Positions 1 through 12,000 of a stretch of DNA of 64,000 nt are shown piece after piece. The notes below the pieces were generated by a model. The model was not told the origin of the DNA. It ran no database searches and saw only the letters and a program-made list of their open reading frames with translations. Source of the DNA: Vandiemenella viatica (taxonomy: Eukaryota; Arthropoda; Insecta; Orthoptera; Morabidae); contig CM061918.1 in NCBI GenBank assembly GCA_031002005.1, positions 44,366,047 to 44,430,046 on the forward strand. The letters are read 5' to 3'. The translations under genes were made by a program, and so were the position numbers. Position 1 is the stretch's first letter; each line of letters opens with the position of its first letter.

Positions 1-330
1 ATATTGGTGATGAGGCATGGAAAGATATTGGTGTAAGAAATGAAAGTAATGCATGGAAGGGAAAAGATGACCATGACCACAAGCTGGCACTCGATTTCAG
101 GCACAAGGGTTTAGGAATATGCTCTTTTTTAGGTAAGGGTGTCAGGGTTTGGAATAAGTTACCAAGAGAAATGATGAATAATTTGCCAAAAACGTTAAAA
201 AAATTTAAAGTTAAAATTTGTAAAGGTTAAATGTAGGTGGATGCAGAAAAGTGGGAAGATGGGTGTTTAGGGAAATTGCCACCGGAGCATGCGCTCCATT
301 GCAATTTAATTTAATTTTAAAGTAAGTTGG
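1..330 (+). mobile_element. LINE 3' end remnant (family B), truncated by window start
   Basis: Reading rightward, the stretch at about 125-230 translates to a tail with VRVWNKLPREMMNN and KKFKVKICKG before a stop near 228-230. This 'VWN.LP...K.FK' pattern is the usual C-terminus of CR1/Jockey-like non-LTR retrotransposon polyproteins. The preceding bases (GACCATGACCACAAGCTGGC) recur in the arms of the palindrome further right and near 9860, which defines a local family called B here. The untranslated tail has ATTGCCACC and ATTGCAATTTAATTT, as in the copy ending near 4530. Degenerate and noncoding today. Confidence 0.55.
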
Positions 331-1800
331 TAACAATGTTTTTTTACGGCAAGGCTGAAGTGATGTTACATCCCTGAATCATTAGCTGTGATTTAAACCC
401 AAGTTTATGGTCCTTAGATAATCCTCTGAATTATGCCGTACTTCTGGTACATTGTTTTCGGATTTCTCTATTGATGGTCTGTCACAATGTCGTAGCTCCT
501 AAGTTTCTTAGTGCGCGCGGTTTTAATTCTCACAACCCTTAGTACGTTTAAACCAAGGTTGAAAGTATTTATGGGAGTGGTAGGAATACAAGGAATGCTC
601 AACATTTTGTTGTTCGCTAATGTAAGTATAAAAATGCAAAAAAATTAATAACTTCATAAATCAGATGCTTATCATACAGCGTGGGAACAAAAAGTGTGGA
701 CCATATCTCATGTTTCTGCTACTTCTGGGGGTTGTAGTTGGGGGTTGAAGGAAATTTTGGTTCACAAAATCTTCACGGGCATTAAAGTTGGCAACCCATC
801 GACTCGGAAAATACCTACACAAGTTTTTGGTGAAAAACCATTAATTAAATGAATCTAATTCCCCCATTTTTTAGAAACTACTGATGCAAATATTCCTTCA
901 TAATTCACAAAGATTGTGGGAAAAAAATAGTGATCATACCGGAATTTATTAATTTTTCAAAATTACTATATGAAAAAATTTATTATATATATATATATAT
1001 ATATATATAATCAATTTCATTCAAGTAAACTAAGACCACGTAAAGTCTTCTTGCATTTGGCGGCGAGATTCATTTTCTTTTGGGCCCAGAAGTCTTTCAT
1101 TCATTTTGAGTCGGCATGTTTGTGTTCTTCTGAGCAAGGGGTACACCGCCTTCTTTTTGATAGTTCGTTTAGATTTATCCCATATGTCATTAACTTATTC
1201 CGAAAGAGATCTGTATCAAAATCGTCTTAGGGTTTTAATCCCAACAAATAAAGATCTTCTCTGATATTTTCCAACCAAGAAATTACGGTTTTTAGTCAGT
1301 TTGTTTTCGTACATTCGCTGAGGGGACCATAAAATCATGCCCATCTTTTGAGGGTTGTTTGAGTGATTTTCTCTATTTTGCTGAATTCTTTTTTGGATCT
1401 CTTTTAATGGACGCCTTTCTAGAACTTGAAACACAATTCCTCTAATAATTTTTTCTCCAATTCTTCTACGAGTACTTTATCAGCATTAAGAAACAAAGTT
1501 TCGACTGCATACTGTACAAAACTATTCGTTTCAGAACTATTTTATAATGATGTATCTTAGTAATTTGTGAAAGACATTAGTTGCTATCGATCTCTCGCTG
1601 TTTTGGGTTTGCGTATTCTTTTCCGAATATCTTCTTTGTCCAATCCATTTTTCATGATGATCTCTCCCTGGTACTAGAATATTTCCATCCGGTTTATGTC
1701 TCCGTATTTGGTTTGAAATTTTGGTGTAGCCTCTTTGATGGCAGTCATAACTTCCGTTTTTTGAAACGATATCTATAAACCGGTGATTTTTTTTAGCAAA
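331..1800. other. Unassigned AT-rich sequence
   Basis: No gene recognised. A short (TA)n run lies at about 982-1008. I looked here for the missing upstream exon of the kinesin gene and saw no convincing motor-domain coding with a fitting donor site. Confidence 0.5.
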
Positions 1801-1829
1801 TCAATTAGGATTATAGAAGTTCTGAAATT

Positions 1830-2698
1830 GTTAATTCTTTTGCCATCCTTGACTGAACTCCTCCTAAACGGCTGCACTGATTTTTATGAAATTTTGTGTA
1901 TGTGATTAAGTTGGATCGAGAATGGTTTAGCTTCACAATTGGATCCGGTACGCACCCCCTCTCTCTTTTACAACCCTGAACTTCATACAAATCCACATTT
2001 TTTATCCGATTTCGATGGAACTTTGCACAGTAACACTTAAAAATAAACAGAAAAATATTGTCAACATTTGACTTTTAGAAACCATATCCCTCTCCTCCTT
2101 TCCACCCCATTATTTTTGTAAACGTTCTTTATACATACTTACAGATTTCATCCAATTTCAATTGTCCTTTGCACACATATACATTGAAACAAACAGAAAA
2201 AATACTGTCTAAATTTGATTTTCAGAAACCCAACCTCTCCACTCTTTCCACCCCATTAATTTTTGTTAACGTTCTTTATACAAAGTTTCAGTTTCTATCC
2301 GATTTTGAAGGAACTTTGTACAAATATACTTTAAAACAAACAGAAAAATACTTTCTACATTTGGTTTACGAAAGTCCAACCCCTCCCCCCATCCTTTTAC
2401 TTCCACCCATCTTAATTTCAAAAGTTGTTTATAGAAACTCAGTTTTTATCAGATTTTTGATGGAACACTGCAAACATGTACTTTAAAACAAAGAGAAATC
2501 TATTGCCTACTTTAGGTTTACAAATACCCACCCACTCTGACACATCTCCCTTCTTAAAACAAAAATTTACCCATGAAACCATTCAGTTTCTCACGATGTC
2601 TTTGATTTATTTAGTACATGTAAATCTGTCTGTTTTGTATATGAATACCCAATTAAGAAAGAAAAAGAGGAATTGCAGTGCATGACGGGCAAAGCTAG
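1830..2698 (+). mobile_element. Helitron-like remnant with ~145 bp internal tandem repeats
   Basis: Four diverged units of about 140-150 bp run from about 1994 to 2580, each with TTTATCCGATTT-like, CTTTAAAACAAACAG-like and CCACCCCAT-like blocks. The same unit, better preserved, occurs at 8993-9545. The stretch ends at 2695-2698 with CTAG followed by T, and shortly before it is GACGGGCAAAG, resembling the 3' terminus of the better copy. The 5' end is not clear. No open coding region. Confidence 0.45.
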
Positions 2699-2953
2699 TT
2701 GATTATAATTCCTTTTTATGCTCATTCTTGCTTTCACATTGTCAGCTCCAAGACAGCTGAAAATAATTATATAGTAAGTGTAATAAAGAATTTTTTACTG
2801 ACTGTGTTTTTCAGTATTTCCACACGTGTAAGTAAACTTGATAAATATACTATTGAAACTTACTTATTATTAATCAGTACATACGTTTAATGTTCACTTT
2901 TACATTAAAATTAGAATTTAGATACAAAACAATATCCTACTTCTTTCCTTCAG

Positions 2954-3028
2954 GTTTCAAAAGTTTTTTGACGAGAACGTCGCACAGAAAGATGTTTTCA
3001 ACACGGTAGCGAGGCCTGTTGTGGACAG
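2954..3028 (+). CDS. Kinesin exon A (start of switchless N-terminal half)
   Basis: Acceptor TTTCCTTCAG precedes it and donor GTAAGTGC follows. One base completes a codon from an upstream exon, then 24 codons read FQKFFDENVAQKDVFNTV and ARPVVD, and two bases (AG) are left to form Ser with the next exon. The pattern F..F......Q..VF..V..PVV is the kinesin segment just upstream of the P-loop. Confidence 0.82.
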
Positions 3029-6000
3029 GTAAGTGCAAAGATTGTAGCTTTGTCAATCTATAGTGTTCGGTAACTTGTTTGTTGTACGAATTATTCACGG
3101 CTCTCCTTTTGTTTTTGTTTTCAGCGTACTCCAAGGATTCAACGGTACAGTCTTTGCCTATGGACAGGTAACTTCAGTCTGTCGTAGCTGAATGAACTTT
3201 GTTTGATGTGCTTGTAAGGAAAAAAAATAATCAGTTAGTGTACAGTGTTAAGAAAATATATTTAGGTGTCGTCAATTTGGAAATACCATACGTTTATAAT
3301 AACCGTTATAATAAACTTTTACATCTAAGTTACGAAAAAAAATATTTTTTGGAGAAGGAGCTGACAGGACGTACCAGAGAAGTTAGGGGACTGGGTTACA
3401 AAACCATGGTCAGATCATTACCTACCAAGCGCGTTCTGGCCTCGCATTCGGGAGGATGGCGGTTCGAATCCCCGTCCGGCATCCAGATTTGTGTTTTCCA
3501 TGGTTTCCCAAATCACTCCAGGCAAATGCCGGGATGCTTCCTTCAAAACGCCATGGCCGAATTCCTTCCCATTCCTTGCCCCCCGTCCTTTCCCGTCTCT
3601 AAAAGACCTCGCTTTTAGAGAGACGTTAAGCAGATAAAAAAAAAGATCATTACCTGAATATGGTGATATAGTATCGGATCTACATTTTAAGTATCAGACA
3701 CAGGAGTTTGGGGGAGAGATTTGTCTGTGGAAATTACCGCAGATCAAAACAAGTAACTGATATGATAGAGAAACTGGACTGGGATTCATTAGAAGTCAGT
3801 ACTAGGATGAAGAGAGTGTAGGTAGTTTGCGGTTGTTTGTGATGAGGCCTGGAAGGATATTGGTAGAAGAATTAGAAGTACAAGGAAGGGAGGAAATGAC
3901 CTTGCTCACATGCTGGCAATCGATTTCAGGCATAAAGGAATGGAATTTTTTTGTTTTCTACATCTACATACATACTCTGCAATTCACAAAACTGTGGGTG
4001 GCAGAGGGTGCTCAGCACCAAACCTAATCTCTTTGTTGTGCATTCCAATCCCTAATGGTACCAGGAAAAAAAGAATTCATATAAGAATCAGTGCGGCACC
4101 TTATTTCTCTAATTTTATCTTTCCTGTCATTCCGACCCAAAGAGCTCGATGGACGAAGTATTTCACTACACTCGTAAGTGAAAGTGGGAGTACGCATGTT
4201 TAGCAATAAGTTTAAACGAAACGTGCGTCGTCTATCTACCAGAGACTCCCAGCCTAGTCTACTAATCAGTTCTGTAACGCTTTCATAAGGACTGTAGCAA
4301 GCGGTCACGAATCGAGCGGCTCCTCTCTGGTAAAGGAGTCAATTATTGGAATACATTACCAAGGGTAGTGCTGAACAGTTTACGCATTAAACTGAAAGAG
4401 TTTGAAATTAAAATTCATAAAGGGTAAAAGTGGCTAGGTGGGAAAATTACACTCAAAGAATTAAAGATAATGGAAAGAGAAAATTGCCACCACAGCAAGC
4501 CCACCATCGCAATCCAAATTAAATTAACAAAATCCCCTTCACATTTGAACTTAAGAAATAAACGTCCACTGTAGAGCTTACGAATCAAAGAACCAGGAAC
4601 AGTTATATGATATAGTCTTTCTCCAGCTATTGGTCACAATGAGGAAAATTAATTATCAACACAACTATTAGATTCGACTTTGTAGTAGTTTTCCCGAGAA
4701 TACTGAGTTAGTTGGTATAGGTGATGCAAGAAGAATAGCAACAACGTGTTTCAAGTTGCATCAATAACGATGTGTCCAGTCGTAATTATTTTCGTGTATA
4801 AGCAGAATTAATTTGAAATATTTGTCAGATTCGGTACTAAACACGGGACTTAGAAATATTTTTGAAAACGTCACATCACTGTCCCAAATTTTCCCAGGAT
4901 ACTGTTACAAGCCGAGGCTGGAATGTGACTGGTTTAACTTCCCGGGGACGCAGGTTCGACGCCCGATACACCATCCAGATTTGCATTTCTGTTGTTTCCC
5001 GAAACTACTCCAGAAGATCGTCATGGCTATTCCTTCACAACAAAATCCAAGGCTGATTTCCTGCCATTCCAAGGCCACAATCCTCTTCCAGGTGTAACGG
5101 CTTCGTCATCTATGAGACGAAAAGCCCTAAAAGGGTTATTTTGTCGGTTTGAAGTGGTACCTGATTAACTTAACGCAAATAGCAACTCCTTTTGATGTAT
5201 GTATATGAAACACTACATGCAATATCGAAGTATTTTTAAAAACTTTTGACAAAGGAGAATGTGTTATGTATAATCACAGGTTATTGATAAAATAAACAAG
5301 GTTCCCAGATTCAAAATGAAATACGTGTCTCTCTAGCATAAGCCAGCATTTCCACGCCGTCTTTTTCTATTATTTTTTCCCCCTTAAGGCATTGCGGCTT
5401 GTCGACGTCACGGTCATTAGAGCCGGGATAGCACTTGAAATAAGAATTCAGCCACGGCGTTTTGAAAGAACCATTCCGGCATTTGACTCGAGTGTTTCGG
5501 AAAATCATAGAAAACCAAAACCGGATGACTTGTTTTTAAAAATCTCTACCGAATAAAAATAAAAATTTAATGTTGGTACGTTGTTCCGTTTCCAGCTGAG
5601 GTTTTACGGAAATGTATTGGTAGTTAATAATTATTTCATCTACATATGGTGCAGATTTTTTCGTGTAAATAAAATAATTTAATTTCCTTATTATTATTAT
5701 TATTATTATTACTCCGCGATTCACTAAAAGTGTGTGGCGGAGGGTGCATTGCACCTATCGAAAAGGCTATGGTTTGGAAGGGTTATAAGGGATATGGCAG
5801 GAGGCGCCCATGGGCTATTGTGAGGAACCATCCCCGCATTCGCGTGGAGTGATCTGGGAAAACCATGGAAAACCCAGATCAGGATGGCTGGAGTGCTTTA
5901 TCGAAAGCTACTCCTGTCGGATTTTAAGTTTACTCGCCCGGTAAATCCTTTCTATTCCATTACCTAATCGTTCGTGGGAAAAATGAGTACAGAAATGAAT

Positions 6001-9000
6001 CGGTTCTGGCCCTGATTTCTCTTATCTTATTTTCGCGGTCATTTCGAGGTATGAATGTTGCTGGTAGCAATATTTGCTGGCTGTCATTCCGAAATACGTC
6101 TGTCGTGAATTTTTCAATTAGCTTCCGTCGAGAGCAACGCCTTCGGTGTTCCAGGTCTTCACAACCTAACTCCTTCAACATCGCACTTACGCTTTCCCTC
6201 TAACTATATATACCTGTCACGAATCGGGCGGCTCTTCTTAGGACCTTCTCTAAAGCCTCCCTCAACTCTAAGTGAGGACGTACTAGTGACTTGTATACAA
6301 TCGATTTAACTTCCTGAGTGCATTGATTTACATTACGACCTAGAAATCGAAGCATACGATTTGCTTTTCCCATTACATTCTCGATATGCTCATTCCACGA
6401 CAAATTATTACGAATTGTTACCTCTAGGTATTTAGCGGAATCTACCGTTCTAAGGACAGTGCCATTAATTGTATATTCATAGTTAAATGGTGTCACCTTT
6501 TTACTTACACGCATGACTTGGCACTTTTTAGCGTTTAATTCCAACTGCCAATCTTAACACCACGCAATTATTTTCATAATATCGTCTTGTAACAAAGCGC
6601 AGTCTTCCTGGGTTGTGATTTCACCATAAATAATAGCATCATCGGCAAATAATCTTTTCATCCCCCTTATTATGTCGCACAAATCATTAATGTATATGTG
6701 AAACAACAGAGGCCCTATCACGCTTCCCTGGGGAACCCCGGACCTCACTTCGGCAAGTGATGAACGCTCACCGTCGAGAACTACACACTGTGTTCTGTTC
6801 TTTAAAAAGTCTGCAACCCAATCGCATATTTGTCTAGATATACCGTAACCGCGAAATTTCCTAAGTAACTTAGTGTGAGGCACAGTGTCGAAAGCTTTTT
6901 TAAAGTCTAATAGAACTAAATCAACCTGGGATTGCTCATCTATAATTCGGCACAAGTCGTGAATTAGAAGTGCAAGTTGTGTTTCGCAGCAGCGGCCTTT
7001 TCTGAATCCATGTTGATTTGGATTTAAAAGCTCACCTTCATCCAAGAACCGAATGACATTTGAATATGATGCTAATAATTTGTCAGGAAGTAGCAGTTGA
7101 TTAAAAGGTAATGTTGAATGTTTTTAATTTTTATTGATTGATATTTAAATCTTCTCGGGCATCCCACCGGGAGAGCGCATTTTCTACCTGAAGATATAGG
7201 AGACCGGCTCCGAAACGTTGTATCTCATTGACGCGCTCCCTCGGTTGGAGACTCAAGAATTTTTTGTTTTATTCATCAGGAAGGCTCTGTTGTTCTTTCA
7301 AAACTACTTCCATTTGTTGCAGACAGGAAGCGGTAAGACCTTCACCGTAACCGGAATCCCAGGCACTGAAGAGAAGTGGGGACTCATCCCGAGAGCTTTG
7401 CAGCACATCTTCAACATCGTCGAGAAGGTACCCCTACCCTGTCCGACAGGCCAGTAAGGAGTGCGTATAAAGGAATTTGTGGACCTACTCTGGGAGAAAC
7501 GTGTACTTACTATGTTGTGATACTTCGCTACTCTCGTACTTGTTGAAATCTTTATGTCAAGTTATTCAAGAATGTGGCATCTTCAGCACTGTCTTCACAG
7601 AAAGCCAATCTAAGCAGCCAAATCCTGTACCAGGATCAGGTTTACGGCGCATTAAGAAAACAAAAGTTGTTTATATCATTCTGTTCGTTAAACAGATATA
7701 TTCTTCTACTTCATTCTTTTTTTACTTATGGCTTTAGTACGCCTAGTCGCCGTCGAGGTCATTACAGGCGGAATGGGGTTGGAGACAAGGAACGGGATGG
7801 CCTTTTGGAGGAAACATCCCGGCATTCGCCTGGAGTGATTTGGAAAACCATGGAAAACCTAAATCTGTATGCCCGGACAGGGTTTCGATCCCGGGTCCTG
7901 CGCGTTAACCGCTCACCCACCCTGCTCGATTTCTATTTCTTCTTCTTCTTTCGATGCGGCCTACTTTGGATTGCGGGAAAAAAACTGATTTACTGGTTCG
8001 CCTTTTCTTCTTCACCCCAATTTTTTCAATCTTTCACTAAGGTTCCTCCTTTCTTGATAACAGGTGGTCTTGACCGTTGTACGTTGTTCTGCACCCTCTT
8101 GATTTTATCCATTTTAATTTGAAACATTCTTCGATTTTCTGTCTCATATGGATGGATCAAACTTTTCCCATATCTCTTCTTGTCTCTTCAATACATTTTA
8201 CTGTCACCTTTAATTTAGTGAAGTAATTGAAAATTCTTTTTGTGAATCTACTCGTAATATCGCTGATTCTCATAAGGTATCCACAGAATTTCATACCTAT
8301 ATAGATCTTCATTTTTCCTCTTCCAGCAGATACCATCTTCTCCTTTTGCTGTATCTTAGAATTTTTTTCTCTCTAACTCTTCAATCTCCGTTTTCTCATT
8401 CAGTACCCGGCATTCTTAGCTGAACATTGCCTCTGTCATGACATCTAATATCTAATCTTTGCTTTGTAGGAGATCGCTTTGGTGTTGTATCTGTTTTGTG
8501 TTAGCGGATATGCAAGTTCCATCGTTTAAACTTTTGCTTTATTTACTTCCCAAAGCCCGTTGGATTGATACCATTCACCAGATATTTAAATTTGTTGACT
8601 CTCTTAACTTTTCCAAATTTAGTTTCACATAATTCACATTATTGTGTTTGTATTCTATATGCTCTGTTTTTCCATTTGAGATCATTATTGCTGCTTTTTC
8701 TGCACTTAGTTTGTTACGTTAAATGGAGATTTTTTTAGACAAATATTTTATATATTGATCTTAAATTCTTTTCAATAGCTAAAATATTAATTATTGTATC
8801 ACTTGTTATCTTATATATAAAAATCAATGTTTGTTTGTTTGTATGTTCGTCTTCTATGCGTTCCTGTACCATTTATCAGATTGCAATGAAACTTTGGAGA
8901 GTTTTCGAGTGTGCGCCTGCGAAGGTTCCTGTGAAAAAAAAATCCAAAAAGTCGCCCCCTATTCCCCATAACACCCCATAGTTTAGGCAAAACCACATTT

Positions 9001-12000
9001 TTTATCCGATTTAGATAGGAATTTGTACACTTATACTTTAAAACAAACATAAAAATACTGCCTACATACGGTTCCCGAATATTCATCCCCTCTCCCCCTT
9101 TCCAACCCCATTACGTTTTCACCCCATAATTTAGGCAAACCACATTTTTTATCCGATTTAGATAAGAATTTGTACACTTTTACTTTAAAACAAACAGAAA
9201 AATACTGCCTACGTATGGTTCCCGAATATTCATCCCCTCTCCCCCTTTCCAACCCCATTACGTTTTCACCCCATAATTTAGGCAAACCACATTTTTTATC
9301 CGATTTGGATAAGAATTTGTACACTTATACTTTAAAACTAACAGAAAAATACTGCCTACGTATGGTTTCCGAATATTCATCCCCTCTCCCCCTTTCCAAC
9401 CCCATTACCTTTTCACCCCATAATTTAGGCAAACCACATTTTTTATCCGATTTAGATAAGAATTTGTACGCTTATACTTTAAAACAAACAGAAAAATACT
9501 GCCTACATATGTTTTCCAAAGCGCATCCTCTCTCACCCTTTCCAACTGAAAATGAATGAAACAGCAGTTTAAAATGTATATGTAAAGATTTTTTCATTTA
9601 ATCTATGTGCCTACTCAAGTCCAGCAATAGTGAAGCATTGCCGGGTCAGCTAGTTGTTATTAAATATAAATGAAGCTTATAAATTATATTCACATCTATT
9701 TTTATACTACACGAATTTGTATTTTGAATTATTTGTGTCAGAGATAAATAGTCTAGAATATCTCTCAATACTTTATTACAATCCCTGATTCCCTTACCTA
9801 CAGAAGAACATTTTTCCGCTACCTTACGTCTGAAGTAGAGTACCAATTTGTGGTCATGGTCAACTTTTTCTTCTACATACTACTTGATTCTTCATATAAC
9901 ATCCATACAGGCCTCATCACCAATATATTCCTTATACATTCTCAGCATTCACTTCGCTCGTCTACTGTCTTCTAATAACTTCAAACCAAACTTCTTTATT
10001 ATTTCAGTTACTGTTTATATTTTTAAATAATTTTCACGAATAAATCTAGCTGCCCTTCTTTGCCATTCCAACTCCTTTATTTGGTATCCATAATGTGGAT
10101 ACCATACTACCTCACAATACTTTAAGGAACTGGCCAATTATTATGGGTTTAATATAGCGATTACATCATTTACGGGGCACATCCCCTCATCATCTTATCA
10201 GACGCTGGTCTCCTACAATCTCTCAAATGTCTGCTGCCCAACTAAGATGACTTCAAATTATTTACCGATAAATTAACATTTTGTATCTTAAACAACCATT
10301 CTCCCTCTAAAGCATAATTATCGAAACCTTTACTTTTCTATCTTTTCTATACTTATACTTTGTAAGCAGGTGGTTTTAGGCATTTATTATCATTCCGTGT
10401 GGATTTACCTAGCTATATGTATCATGTCACGATTCATTTGTAGCTGTTTTGATCCAGTCACGTAATATTGTTTAAAACACTAACAACTTCGTACGTTGAC
10501 TTTTTTCTTCCAACGTTTATGTATATTTCAAAATTTAAAATTTCAACCATTACAAGCCCTTTTATATCTCGGTGTGTAGATTTACTGCTTTGGCCGTCAT
10601 TTGGACCTCTTGTTACAGGTGAGGGATGTCCAGTATTCAGTGTACGTGTCATACCTCGAGATCTACAACGAGAATGGCTACGATCTACTCCATCAAAAGA
10701 GCGACATCTCCAGAGTTGAGGATCTGCCGTAAGTTGTGAAACACTCTATGCTTGAAGTTTCTGGGGATTGAAGATGCAGCAAGACTGTGAACTGCGAGGT
10801 AGGTGATACAGATATACAGTGGAAGGAATTGTAGAGGGAGACAAAGATTAGAGTATAGCATGCAGATAATTGAGGATGTAGGTTGTAAAGAATATGTTGA
10901 GATGAAGATATAGGAAAAGTTGGAAGATTGCATCAAACCAGCTGAGAGACTTTTGATAAAAAATAAATACGTTTAACGAGAAATCTTGCTCACATGAAGT
11001 ATTCCGAAGTCGGGCTAGGACATGGTTCAGTGCACAAACCTAATGTTGAGGATATATCCGAGAGATTTCTTAATCCTGATAATCTTCTATTGCCATAAAA
11101 CGTCTGACTGAAAAAAACAGCCAACCGGCTGAATTTAGTAATGCCATCTGTCACGTATGCCTGACGTCATTTAACCTATTTCAAATCTAGAAGAGTATTG
11201 ATGTTATAGCTGAATTCGTTGGACTGAAATAGTGTAAAAAGAGTTTGTGAAATTATAATTACTGTTTTTATTCATTTTATATATTAATAATAAATATTTA
11301 GCACAGCCACAACTTATCGTCTATCTGATTTGACCTTGCCTTTAGGATACCGGTACTTCGTTCATAAAATAAATTATTCAGGTATTATTAACACGGCCGC
11401 CTGTTGTATGGAGGGTAGGAGTGCTTTGCAAATATTCTTACTCATCAAAACTCACTAAGACGTATGCTAAGCACAAACACTATTTATTGCACTAAGTTTT
11501 TCAGTTACACCACCGACCACCAAACCATTTTTATTTAGTTTGTAATCAAGAAGGATTAATGATTAACCTGTTCATAAAGATTGCAAGTCCGAAACGAGAG
11601 CAAGCGTTCTTAACATCCCACATTTATCACAACACTGTACTTTGTTATGTTGTCGTGATCATAATACGCTTGTAACAGCAGTTTAACTTCTATAGTATTC
11701 ACACAGCATTCACTAGTAGTCGCTGGCTTATCCAACAGTACGAAACGCCGGCCAGAGCTAATTAAAACCGACGCGGAAGAGAGTGATTTGTATCCACGAT
11801 GACTGCTACTTTCAACAGCACCATTCTCACGACAGTCAAACTGACTAATCACTCTATCTTCGAGTGACTGGCTTCAACAGGCGTTACGAAAAACGACAGC
11901 CAGCCCTCACCTGTCACGGTAGCACGATCGAAACTTCTTTTAGCACAATATTACTTCACTGTTCATTACCCTCATGCACACATGCGCTTGCATAACTCGC

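Noticed and set aside
970..1230. 86-codon frame starting MKKFIIYIYIYIYNQF
   Set aside because: Driven by the (TA)n run; no domain and no expression signal.
8993..9545. CRISPR-like direct repeats
   Set aside because: Repeats are 147 bp with no short unique spacers, in an animal genome, and lie inside a Helitron-like element.
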